Below, piece by piece: positions 1-11,136 of a stretch of DNA of 64,000 bases; the stretch's first letter is position 1, and each line of letters starts with the position of its first letter. The notes below the pieces were generated by a model. It made no database searches. It was not told the DNA's origin and was given only the letters and a program-made list of their open reading frames with translations. The translations under genes were made by a program, and so were the position numbers. Origin of the DNA: Scenedesmus sp. ARA3 (Eukaryota; Chlorophyta; Chlorophyceae; Sphaeropleales; Scenedesmaceae); contig RWJK01001828.1 of the NCBI GenBank assembly GCA_004335835.1, positions 40,518-104,517 on the forward strand. Reading direction: 5' to 3'.

Positions 1-3000
1 TGCACATGTTATAACAGTGTTACCGTGACAGTTACACAACATGTCATTCCAGGTGGCACCCGCTTTCGTGTGCTGTAGCGCGTTGTGCAAGTGACTAGTC
101 ATACGACAGAACAGAGAGACATATGCTTGAAAAGGAGCAAGGTATGCTGTGTCCAGCGCAGCAAGGCAGCCATGCAGCTGCCTCTGTAGAGACCAACTCT
201 GTATGTGGATACCCTACGTTCAGAGCACGGGCAGCAACGATCGCTGCTTTAGCCAGCCACCCTCAAACACAGCCACACATCAAGCACCTGCCAAGCTGCT
301 GTTTACCAGTGAGTGATCAGAGCAGGGCACAACAGCCAGCTGCACTGCAATGCGCTGCAACCCACCTGTGTGACCTCTGCTCCCTCGTGTGTTGTGGCAG
401 TCAGCCGCAGATTCACCTCCTGCAGCAATGCAAGCGGCGCTGGCCTGCCGTGCAGCTGTAGCGCCAGCTGCAGCAGCAGCGGCACGCTCTGGCCTGGCAG
501 CAGGGACTCCTGGTGGCAGAAGAGCTGCGCCTTCAGGGTGTACTGTTCTTGCAGGCGCCTGGCAAGGAATGGGGGAGCAATGGGCAAGCAATGGGCAAGC
601 GCTGGTTTACCGACGCTCGATGGTCGGACAATCTAGCAATGGTTGAGCAGTTTGCAAGCAGTGGTGAAGCAATCGTCAATCAGTACAAGCAGATGAGCTG
701 TTGTCTGACGGCCAGCAGGCAGGTACAAAAGAAATCATGCATGTGTTTTCCGCGGCACTTACTGGAACTCTGGGAACAGCACAATGCACTCCTTGCTGGG
801 ATCAGCAGCTGCCTGCAGCTGTGCCGCCACCACCAGCGGCGTCTGCTGCTCCTGCCTTGCATACGGCAGCAGCACCTCATGCTGCTGCCCTGCTGGCGAG
901 GGAGTATACTGCTTGCCCTCGCACCACACGCGCGCAACCTGCTGTGCGCATGAATAGCAGCGCAGTAGTAAAGTAAAGCCGCACATGTGTACAGTCTATG
1001 ATGCAACGCTCGGCAGCGCAGCAAATCCACGCAACAGACATGCCATGATGACAATGGGTAACAAGAACCATGTTTTACTCAACTGTTTGAAAATCCAAAA
1101 CCCACCTTAACAGGCCGCCAGTCCTCATCCAGCACTGTCAGCACCTGCCCAGCAGCAGTGGGCCGCTGCGTCAGCCGCAGGCAGCCTTTCTGGATGCGTG
1201 CCCTCACCACCTGGCCGTTGGCCACAGCCTCCACCAGCCACACACCAGGGGTGTTTGCAAGGCCCAGCGGGACGCTGTGGCGAGTCCTGCAGGCGCAGAT
1301 GACACAACTCAGCAGCTCAACTCCAAGTGAGTTGAGCGCCAAAACAACGATGCACAGGTGCATGTGATGGCAGCAGGAGCAACAGCACCACAAGCCATGC
1401 ATGCATTCAACCGAACCATGAAGAGCACACGCATCAATGGCAGCATGGCACAACTATAATATGCTCTTGAGTACAACATCTACATCTGCTTGACACAGGC
1501 CAATTGACTGGCCTTGAGGGTGTCGTGGATGCTGCACACCACTGGCAGCGCTTGCACAACAGGCACGGCCACGCAATCATTATCCACGCTCACCTGATGA
1601 TGGGGTCCTGTGGAGTCGGTAGTGCCAGCATGTTGTTGGGCACCAGGCACCAGGCCAGACAGTGTTGCTGTCACCCGTTCAAATGTCCAGTCACTCACAA
1701 TGGCTGGACCATGTAACAATTCCCTCTCACCTGATGATGGGGTCCTGTGGCGTTGTCAGTGCCAGCGTGGTGGTGGGAGCCAGGCCAGACAGCAGTGCTG
1801 TAACCTGTCTGCTTCTGAATGGGTTGAACAACGTCATCATCATTTGCTGTACATTAGGCTGTACCCCCTTACATGGTTCCAGGGACCACATGTGGCCACC
1901 TTATGGACGAGTCTCACCTGGTGATAGGGTCCTGTGGTGTTGTCAGTGCCAGGGTCTGTGAGGAGGTGAGGTCAGACAGCTCCAGCGCGGTGTCCACCAT
2001 CTTCATGACAAGTCTATGACAGTTGCTAAACCATGCAAGCGTGAACCTCACCTGATAATGGGGTCCTGTGGCGTCGTCAGTGCCAGCGTGGTGGTGGGAG
2101 CCAGGCCAGACAGCTGCAGTGCCAGGTCCACCATTGCTGTTTGGACTGCATCGACAGTTGGCTGGAACATGCAACTATACATGTCTACTCACCTGATGAC
2201 AGGGTCCTGTGGCGTTGTCAGTGCCAGCGTGGTGGTGGGAGCCAGGCCAGACAGCTCTAGGGCCAGGTCCACCTGCCTGCCCTCAGCGGTGTAGTAGTTC
2301 CAGGCGTTGACCTCATACACCTTGAGCAGCACACCCTGCAACAGAAGCAGCAGCAGCAGCAGCAGCTCAGCAGGTGCAAATGGACAGAGCACAGTAAGCG
2401 CAGCGTCTGCGGGCCGAGACCGTCAATCAGCTGGCCTTGTGCGCCCTGAGAGGCACGCCCTGTGGCGGCAGTGCAGCTTGTGCGCTATGTCGCGGGTGGG
2501 ACACACACCGTATGCAGGGTAGCCAGCACATGAAGCAGGGAAAGCTCAGCGTGCACAGCAAGCGGCGGAACTACAGACAGCAGCCAAACCACAACGAGAA
2601 GGGGTAGGTATCGGCAACGCAACTAAAACGCATCAGTACCTGCGGCCCCACATTCTTGGTGTCCAGGTGCAGGGTCACCTCTTCCTCAAGAGCGTAGCTG
2701 CTGCGGTTGTGCTGCGCAAAGCTGAGCTCTGTGCGGGCCGCAAGAGCTGCCACATCCTCATGCTTCTGGTACAGCCTGCAGGTGACAGTGCAGCCGGCAC
2801 AACCACGTCAGCGTGCTAGCTAGGGCCTCAAGCAATGCGCATGTCAGCGCCGTATGCTCTGGATTATTGCGTATGCAGAGTAAAAGCATCGTTGTGGCTG
2901 CTGCTGCCTGCGGGGCCGACGGCGACGTTGTTATGGCTCTAATTGTGATATGATGATGATGACCCCCACCCCGCGTCTCACCTGGACCAGGCAGCTGCAT

Positions 3001-4582
3001 GGCTGCTGCCACTCAGCAGCATGCCTTCTGCCACTGCTGCATCGCGCCAGTCGGCAGGCAGCAGCAGCCCAGCAGCAGCCAGTGGGCATGGCCCTGTGGG
3101 ACTGAACAGGCCTCCAACAGCTGCAGCACAGCAGAAACGCAGGCACATGGTCGGGCGGGCAAGCGGCAGCAGGCAGCAGGCAGTCTGTCCCCTGGGACCC
3201 TGCACCAGCTGCAGCAGCAGGCTGCACAAGGCAGCAGCAGCAGAAGCAGGCAGCGGGATGTGGCAGCAGCAGCAGCAGGCAGCATGCAGCGGCAGCAGCA
3301 TGCAACAGATAACCCACCTGGATCCTGCACCAGCTGCACCAGCAGGCTGCGTGCAAACGCCTGCCGCTCCGCCTCAGAGGCAGGCAGCTGCCCCAGCACA
3401 TCAGGCAGCAGCACAGCAGGCAGCATGTAGATACTGTCATCACCTGCAGCACACAACAGCACAAAGCAGCAAAGATCAGCAACAGGTAACATTGGGCGTG
3501 GGCCACTTGAACAGCAGCAGCAGCACCATTCGACCGCCGTATGAACGCAGCACTCAGCAGAGGCGCATCTTTTCAAAAGCACCAGCACTTCACTGGCGTT
3601 AGCAGCGGAACTTCGACCAAGCAAACACAAACAGGAGAGCATGTGTTGCAGCGGGTGCACGTGATGCCAGGTGGCAAGTCACATCAGCATCGTGCACACG
3701 GAGATATGCCAGCTGTACAACACACTCACAGTGAACCTCCTCCAGAGGCCCTGCTGCTGCAGCCTCTGGGCTGCCAGCACAGCCCACACACACGTTGAAG
3801 CCAAACTGCGTGCGGCTGCGCAACCTCGGACCCACAATTGGCCGCATGCCGCAGACGCTGCACGCCACATGCAGCGGCTGCTGCTGCTGCCCGCTCGCTG
3901 TCCCAGACAGTGACTGGAAGCCTGTTGAAGCCGCAGCGCCGGGTCTGTTGGCTGTCACGGTTGGTCCTGCTGACCAAGTGGCTCTGCCAAGCAGCTGCAT
4001 GAATGAAACAAACAGCTGCAGGTCCACGCAGCGCTGACTCCGCAGTTGCAGCTGCACCTGAGCATGCACCGCATGCAGCCTGCACGCCATGACGGGCAGC
4101 AGCAGGACTGGCAGGTTGTGGAACGAGGTGCATAAAAGTGTTGCAGGGCTTGATCGACTGAGTGTACTCGAGTGTAAAATGCAACAGCAAAATAGGATCC
4201 AGCAGCGGCGTGACAGTGTGAGCTATTGCAAGTAAGCATTGGACAAGTGACATGTACTGCCAGCCGCTGCTTTCGTTACATCTTGTGTACAACGTCTTTG
4301 CAGGAAGTACCTGATCTTGCAGTTGACTGATCTGCCACATACACCCTGCCAAAGATCCTGGAAAACAGCGAGCCTTACCTGACCCAGTCAGCAGGCGGTC
4401 CCAGCTGGTCACACACCAGCAGCACCCGCTGCAGGTCAAGTGCAGCTCCTGCTTCCGCTGCCCTGCAGGACCAAGGCGCTGCTGCACTGCCACCGCTGCC
4501 AGCACCAGCAGCTGCTGCAGCACTGCCAGCATCAGCAGCACTGCTGCTGCCAGCATCTGTGGCTGCGACTGTGCTGGAGCTA

Positions 4583-4616
<34 letters not shown>

Positions 4617-7600
4617 CTGCAAGTGCCTTGGTGACCAGTGCTGCAATGTATGGCCGGTCCAGCTCAGCGTTGTGGCCAAAGGAGGGGCCAGGCAGCACCG
4701 GCCTAAGCGCCAAGGCCTGCAGGAAGACAACAGCAGTGGCACTAGTTATAACTGTTCGGCGTTTTGATACCAAAAAGCGCAACGGCAGCAAACAGAAGCT
4801 CATGTGTTCGAGGCCGAAAGACACACAATTCTGTGCAGCCTGAACAGCGGCAGTCAAAGAGCTGTGATGAGCTGAGAAAGAGCTTGCAGCGCACCTGATC
4901 TGTTGTCAGAGAGCCCCAGTTTTCTGTCACCCAGTCTGTGGCAGGCGTGTTGTTCCAGCTTTCTGTTGCCACCCCTGCTTGCACCAGCTGCAGCAGTACC
5001 CGCACAGGCACTGCTGCCGCAGGCACTGCACCTTCCTGCAGCAGCGCCACCCTGTCCTGCAAAGGCAGGGACGCATCTGCTATGACATCCAACAGAGAGC
5101 TGCGGTCAAACATGCTGGTCAAACTTTGACCGCGAGCTGCAGTAGCAGCAGTTGAATCCAGCAAGGCTTTGAAGGCTGCAGCGCTGTACTGGTCATCTGT
5201 GAGGTGGCATGGCAGCTGCTGTACAGTTGGTTGTTCCGCACCCTCCACTGCAGCTGCTGCTGCAGTGTCTGACATTTCACTGTCACCGCCACCTGGCTGC
5301 ACTGGCGCTGGTGGCTCAGCCTGCATGTGAGCACCGCACACATATGCGTTACGTTACGTCAACACCCAGCGTACGTAACTCAGCCAAGGAGTGGGGACCC
5401 CGACTAAGATTTACCGTGAGCCTCATAAGGGGACATACTTCATGCAGTGTCGACCGTTACCAACAGACATTGGTGTGCATACAGCCAGGCGTGTATGCAC
5501 ACCACACATAATGTGGAGCAGGTCCTTTGATCCCGCATGGTACTAACAGCTGATGCCAGCAGCTACACAAGTGCCTCTGCATCTTCTGCCCCTACCTCGT
5601 GTGCAGCCACAGCTGCCAGAAACCCAAAACCCCACACAGTAAAGTTGAAAACCCACACAGTAAAGTTAACACCGTGTTAACTCAGGGTGACCCTGAGCAG
5701 CTCAGGCAAGCTACACAAGTGCCGCTGCAGCTGCCCCAGCCGCACCTCAAAGTGCAGCCCCAGCTGCTTGACCAGGAACTGCTGCAGCTTCTGCCTGTCC
5801 TGCTCGCTGCCCTCACACATCTGCAGCAGCAGCAGCAGCACCAGCAGCAGCAGCACGCCAGGCGCAGCAGCACTCGTGTCCATATACAACAGCCGCATTT
5901 CGTGTACTGGGCAGGGCTAGCAAGGCAAGACAAGGCAAGGCTTGGCACGCTCAGCAGTGCTTGAACTCCTGCCGCTGTGGCGCTGTCCATCACAAGCTGC
6001 TGCGGATCCCGTGGAATGACATGGCAACAAATTACATGGCGCAGCTGACTTTACACGAGACATGCGCAGCAGGCAAGCATCAACGCCAGCAAGGGGGTGG
6101 TGACTACACTGAGTACATGTCACACGTGTGAAGGCAGGCATGTAGCTCTGTGTACTTCAGGGATCTGGCTCGGCAGATATACTTGGCATAGGCCACCTAC
6201 ACTAAACCCAGCTTGGCTACACCCAAAAACCGTAGCCCTGCAAAATTTGGCCTTTTTGGCCTGTACTTTGTACTTCCGCCAGTGCTGAACAGCGGAAAGT
6301 TGCTGTACTCTGTACCTTTGTGTACTCAAGGCTCTGGCTTAGCTACACAGAGCGTAGCTCCGCCACGTACTTAGGCGTTTCTAGGCACACTTTGGGTGTA
6401 GCTATACGACCAGAACATTATATTTATATGTAATTATTGATTGTTGCAGATCCCACGGGAATTTGTGAGTGTCACCCTTATGCATCAGCACAACGTTGTG
6501 ACAGTACTGTATAGGTGCACCTTTGGTTTCAAGCTGACGGTGTTCAGTACTGTTACTGTGCCTACTAGGCTAGCAGTGGTCTAGTCTAGTTTTTTTTATG
6601 TTACCGGGGGGAGCGAAACCTTACTGACTGGCCATACAAAGCAACCAGGCAAACAAGTCTAGTCTAGTTGATGTAACTTTCCCTGAAAATCAAGGTCTTA
6701 CGCTGCGCCAAGCTACATATGAGACATACCAGGCACCCTGACCTAGGGCTTAAGTACACTCAAGTACACATTGGTACTCATCAGGCGTACCTTGTACCTC
6801 AGTTTCACCTGTCTTGGCCGCCGCGCTTGTACTTTGTACTCGTGCGTACCCCGGAGTACACGTTTGTACCTGCTCTTTAGAATTAGAATCAGCATGTTTA
6901 AAACTATAGAATGGTGCAGTCAGAACTCTTGAGTACACAGGGCTACATGCCCGCCTTCACCCGTGTGACATGTACTCAGTGCAGTCACCACCCCCTTACG
7001 CCAGCTTCAGCTGATATTCCGGAGACAGGTACACAGAGACAGAGACAGAGCAGAAGCACACGCGCAGGTGCATCAGCAACAGTAGCAGCAACAGGGGCAG
7101 TAGCACCACCACAGCAGCAGCAGCAGCAGCAGCAGCAGCGGCAGCCCACCTTGAGGTGCAGCAGCGTGCGCAGCGGCTCCAGCTGGCCATCTCCCTCGCC
7201 CACAGCAACCCCCAGCAGGTCACACAGTTGCTGGTACTGCTGCTGTGCAGCAGGCAGGTCATCACGCTGCAGCTGCTTCAGCACTGCAGGCGAGAGTCAG
7301 GGTGCGCAGGATGTACGTGGGTAGGCACGGCAAGTCGCCAGTTTGGGTAACACAGCACTTGGTGCGCATGTGTGCTAACTATGCGTAACGAAAACCAACA
7401 CATTGATGTTGTAGCATCGATTTCGGTTGGTGTGAGTGCAGGGCAGCGAGGTGCAAGCATATGCATGCAGAAGCGCAGTCAGCTGCTGTCCTTGACCTGA
7501 AGGGCAGCTGGCAGACAGCAGCTGCCTTGCATGAGGTCTTGCCGAACGGTTGCTGTTGCCACAGCTTGCATCGAATGTACATTCAAGTTCCATACATCAA

Positions 7601-7837
7601 AATTCACGCGCGTCCCCTGCGCTACTAGCGAAGACCACGCCATTTACCTGACAGGAATAGGTACTCTGCTGTGTCTGGAACCAGGCCAGGGATGGCATCC
7701 GGGTCGTTGCTGAAGATTGTAAGCTGTTCTAGTAGTCGTATGTTTTGTTTCAGGCGCTCGACAATCATCTTGCATGCAGTGGTGGCACGCCTGACAGTGG
7801 TATCGGAACGTTGATCACGGAAAGGCAACAGCTGCAC
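1..7837 (-). CDS. Large alpha-2-macroglobulin-like protein (3' end off window, 5' end uncertain)
   Basis: The exons I can place are 366-558, 763-941, 1106-1286, 2193-2335, 2640-2775, 2982-3093, 3318-3443, 4379-4716, 4895-5320, 5692-5820, 7150-7283 and 7648-7837; one or more exons near 3740-3800 are unresolved. Splice phases join correctly at most junctions: DPVI/R joins TRHSVPLGLANTP, and FPEF/Q joins RLQEQYTLKA. The N-terminal part is helical and TPR-like (RLKQNIRLLEQLTIF). The C-terminal part has beta-rich segments (LKVYEVNAWNYYTAEGRQ, then GVWLVEAVANGQVVRARI, then ARVWCEGKQYTPSP). These resemble uncharacterised eukaryotic proteins annotated as alpha-2-macroglobulin N-terminal-like. The reading frame is open towards the left edge, so the C-terminus is missing. 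The function is unknown to me. The start may lie upstream of 7837, because that exon begins in phase 0 at an acceptor. The introns are large and contain duplicated exon edges and a transposon. Confidence 0.6.
1591..2192 (-). repeat. Four decayed copies of the 3' edge of exon 2193-2335
   Basis: The last ~75 bp of exon 2193-2335, with its AG|GTGAG donor, recur in the following intron near 2049-2133, 1917-2000, 1728-1810 and 1591-1680. On the + strand each begins with CACCTGATGATGGGGTCC or a close variant and continues through the part that encodes LALTTPQDP. The original exon is the copy that extends to the YEVNAWNYY segment and has an acceptor. The copies vary by substitutions and small indels. 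Confidence 0.9.
3186..3245 (-). repeat. Decayed copy of the 3' edge of exon 3318-3443
   Basis: The sequence encoding LLVQLVQDP at the end of exon 3318-3443 recurs about 120 bp downstream as LLLQLVQGP, in the intron that follows. It is one member of the exon-edge duplication pattern seen across the window. Confidence 0.65.
6091..6997. mobile_element. 907-bp non-autonomous DNA transposon (hAT-like MITE)
   Basis: About 66 bp at 6091-6156 recur as an inverted copy at 6932-6997, with a few mismatches. The outer ends read AAGGGGGTGGTGACT on the left and, on the right, its reverse complement AGTCACCACCCCCTT with small changes. Both ends are flanked by the same 8-bp direct repeat, ACGCCAGC (6083-6090 and 6998-7005), which is the target-site duplication. 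An 8-bp duplication is typical of hAT-superfamily elements. The interior is AT-richer than its surroundings, has internal subrepeats rich in GTAC motifs and no meaningful reading frame. It lies in an intron of the alpha-2-macroglobulin-like gene, between exons 5692-5820 and 7150-7283. Confidence 0.85.
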
Positions 7838-7877
7838 CTGGTTTGCTTGATTGGTGTATACTAAAGATAGAATTTAC

Positions 7878-8384
7878 CTAAATGTTGGAATCAAGCTGGG
7901 TCTGTCCTTCACATCCGCTGTGCAGCTGGTGTGGAGACAAGATGTGAACTCTGCCGGGGGTGGCCATCAGCTGCCCATTTGAATCGCAGTCAAGCATGTT
8001 CTTCGACGTGAGTGTCGAGAAGCTTGAAGTACTTGGGCTGCACACAGCACCCGGGTGAAGTACCTGAGGTTGAACATGATTTGCACCACCAAACCCTACC
8101 AACACAATGTTAGCTCTGCAGACACTGCATGGCCGCATAGCCTTCAACAGGCAAACCAGGTCATGTGTTGCGGTCACATAGGGCTGGTTGTTGCACTTAC
8201 ACATCCAGCTACGAACCCGCCACCATGATCCTGGTACGGTATTGTATCGCATAAACCTCAACCAAACCCAGCCTTTGCATGCTGGCACCACCAGCTGTAC
8301 GCCAACCAGCTGCGGTGACCCCAATGTCAAAGTGTGCCTGCCGCTTGGCATCATGGTGACACTCCACATGTAAAAGATCACCAT
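7878..8384 (-). other. Unassigned 168-codon ATG open frame
   Basis: This ATG-initiated frame is unusual here because its composition is balanced; most chance frames in this window are rich in A, C, L, Q and S because of CTG repeats. I recognise no motif. It lies immediately upstream of the first placed exon of the alpha-2-macroglobulin-like gene, on the same strand. It could hold upstream exons of that gene, a separate small gene, or a transposon relic. Confidence 0.2.
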
Positions 8385-9786
8385 TACTGATAAACAATTG
8401 AATATGTATATGATGAAACATGCTGTACATTCCGCCTTCCGGCTGTGATTTCATCAGCACTGCCAAACAGCAATCAGGGACAAGCAGCAGCCCCACTTGC
8501 TGCAACTGCTGCAGCAAGCGTAAAGCTCCCCTGGGCCTCTGCCTGCTACAAGTCAAATGCCACCATTGCTGCTGGCAGCTGCAGTCGCAAGCACTCAGAG
8601 TGCAGCGGGGTGCAGATGCAGCAGAGTTGAGAGTGCAGCTGCAACCAAGTGCAGCAGAACAGCATGGTCAAGAAACCAGCTCGACAGAGTCCTGATGATG
8701 CACCTGCAGCACCAGCATGCAAGCAAGCATGAGTTGCCCTCAGACTTCATCAAGGAAGTAGAAAGACAACGTAGGAGCATCCGCACGTGCAGAGTGCTCT
8801 TCAAAACTGGCAGTGGTCAAGGCAGCACATGCACCAAACCGAACCAATTCCCAGAGCATCGCCACAAGTGAGTGCAATAGAGAACAGCCCGCAAACCAGG
8901 TACCATACGTACATGAAGCAAGCACACCGCTGGCGCTTCAAGATGACAGCTGGTGCAGAGCGTGTGCTGCTGTAAGACAGGTAGCATTTCTGACATGCAC
9001 AACACAGCCAAGCCGGGTAGCAACATGCCATCATGACACCACCCTTACTGCATTAGAAGACCAAAATCAGGAAGCAGAGCCCAAGTAGCAGGTCACAGGT
9101 ACATACATGCACTTGAAACTGTGGGATGACCCTATGATAATGAGGTATATGCACATATGCTGTGCAAATCAAGCTCGTTGCCAGCAAGCCAATCAACATC
9201 TGCAGCATGCCAGAGCAGTAACTTCCCCAAAGCAGCCGCCGTTGTCACAGCAGCAGAAAAAACAAACAACGAGAAAACACGAGAAAGAGAAAGAAGCTAC
9301 AGCAAATGCAGTCATCCGTGCTCCATGCACGATGCATGATGCGTGAAGCACTTTGCTGCTGCTGACAGTAGTCCTGCCAGCCTTGCGCTGGCAATGCATC
9401 CTGCTGATGCACGCCACATCCTGCAACAATCATTCTTGACTTGAAATTTGACGTAAATGCCGGCATTATCACACATACAGAGCAATCCAATAGATTCCAT
9501 CCACAAAGTAGAACGATCAAATGTCAAGCGCAGTGTCAGCACGCAGAAGCACACGCGGCGCCTGCTGCTGCTTCCAAGCACAAGCTGCAGAAGCAACAGC
9601 CAGGGCCCAGCAGCTGGCTGCTTATGCTGCCTGGGCATGCGCAGCACCAGCAGCAGCACCGCTGCCAATAGCTGGCAACTCTACGCAGCCTTGGCGGCGA
9701 GCTTTCGGGTGCTGGCCGGCTGCTTGGCCTTCAATGCCTTGGCCTTTCATCAGCAGCACCAGCACTGCTGACAATAGTCGGCGGCT
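8385..9786. other. Intergenic stretch upstream of the A2M-like gene and downstream of the desaturase
   Basis: No recognisable gene. The only clear structure is at 9690-9770, where the 3' end of the desaturase coding sequence (the part encoding AKALKAKQSAPV) is repeated just beyond its stop codon. Confidence 0.5.
9690..9770 (-). repeat. Copy of the desaturase 3' coding end, beyond the stop codon
   Basis: GCTGCTTGGCCTTCAATGCC at about 9719 repeats GACTGCTTGGCCTTCAGTGCC from the last exon (about 9820). The copy lies downstream of the TAA at 9787-9789, so it is untranslated. It shows that this duplication process also acts at gene ends that have no splice site. Confidence 0.75.
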
Positions 9787-11041
9787 TTACAAAGCCTTTG
9801 CAGTCAGCTTCACTGGCGCCGACTGCTTGGCCTTCAGTGCCTTGGCCTTCTCACTGGGCACGTGCACATCCCACACAATACCCAGCGCCTTGAGGGTGCA
9901 GATGAGGTACCAGGTGAGGTCGATCTCCCACCACTCAAGGCCGTGGCGGGCTGACTGTGGGAAGGCGTGGTGGCTGTTGTGCCAGCCCTCACCGAAGGAC
10001 ACAGCGGCCACCCACCAGCAGTTGGTGGACAGGTCTCCTGCAAATCGTGAGCGGCACAGCGAAGCACAGCAATGTGTTGAGCGGTAGACTCAGTGAACGG
10101 GGCAGGCAGACGGCAGCTACATGGCATGCAGCCACAACACCTCATGTTGCTGTAGTGATAGGTCTATTCCCAAAGTGATGTTTGCTCACCTGTCTCGTAG
10201 GGCTGGCGGCCCTAGACGTGTGCCGCGCTGTTCACGAGGAAGGTGGAGTGGCAGCCTGCCACCATGGGCACAGAAGCTCATGCCAGCAGTGTAAATTACC
10301 TTGCTATGACCATGAACTAACGCCCTCTCACCTGTCTCATAAGGCTGGCGGCCCCAGACGTGTGCCGCGCTGTTCACGAGGAAAGTTGAGTGCCATCCCG
10401 CCACCATGGGCACTGCGATGGTCCATGCCACTGCCTCCAGTCCGCCCAGGTAGGTGTAGGTGAGGTAGGGCTTGATGATAAACAGCCAGGGGAAGAAGAA
10501 CACCTCCATGAACCTGCGCGGAGGAAGACATATGGTTGCAAATTGTAAGCGGATGAAGTGTGCTTTTGTGTTTGGGACGAGAGGAGCAGCCAGGGGAAGA
10601 AGAACACATCCATGAGCCTGCGCGGTCGAAGAGAGATACTTAGTGTTGATTGTGTGTCGGTGTGTGGGGTGGGGAGTTACCAGGAGGGACTGAGCTGCTG
10701 AGATCAAGCAGCAGCAGCCTGTTGCGCAACGGGAACACCACATGCCTGTTGCCATACCGTGCGGCAGAACAGCCAGATCGATGTGCAGCACACGCACGCA
10801 CCTGTAGAACAGAACAGAACAGCCAGTCCATCTACAGTAACTAATATGTACTATTGCTCTCCACCCACAAGCACCTGTAGAAGAACTGGCTCTTGAGGTC
10901 CTCTGCGTTGGAGTAGTCCAGCATGGAGGCCTCAGTGCTGAACAGCCAGCCCATGTGGCTCCAGAAGAAGCCCTCATAGGGGGAGTGCGGGTCCAGGGGC
11001 GTGTCGCAGTGCAGGTGGTGGTAGCGGTGCGTGGACACCCT

Positions 11042-11136
<95 letters not shown>

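Noticed and set aside
2931..3660. Long overlapping Cys/Leu-rich and Gln/Ala-rich frames on both strands
   Set aside because: They come from GCA/CTG-rich sequence that stays open in many frames. The A2M-like exons here are supported by splice phase instead.
11040..11134. Regular repeat that could be mistaken for a CRISPR-type array
   Set aside because: It is a pure trinucleotide tract with no spacers, in a eukaryotic intron.
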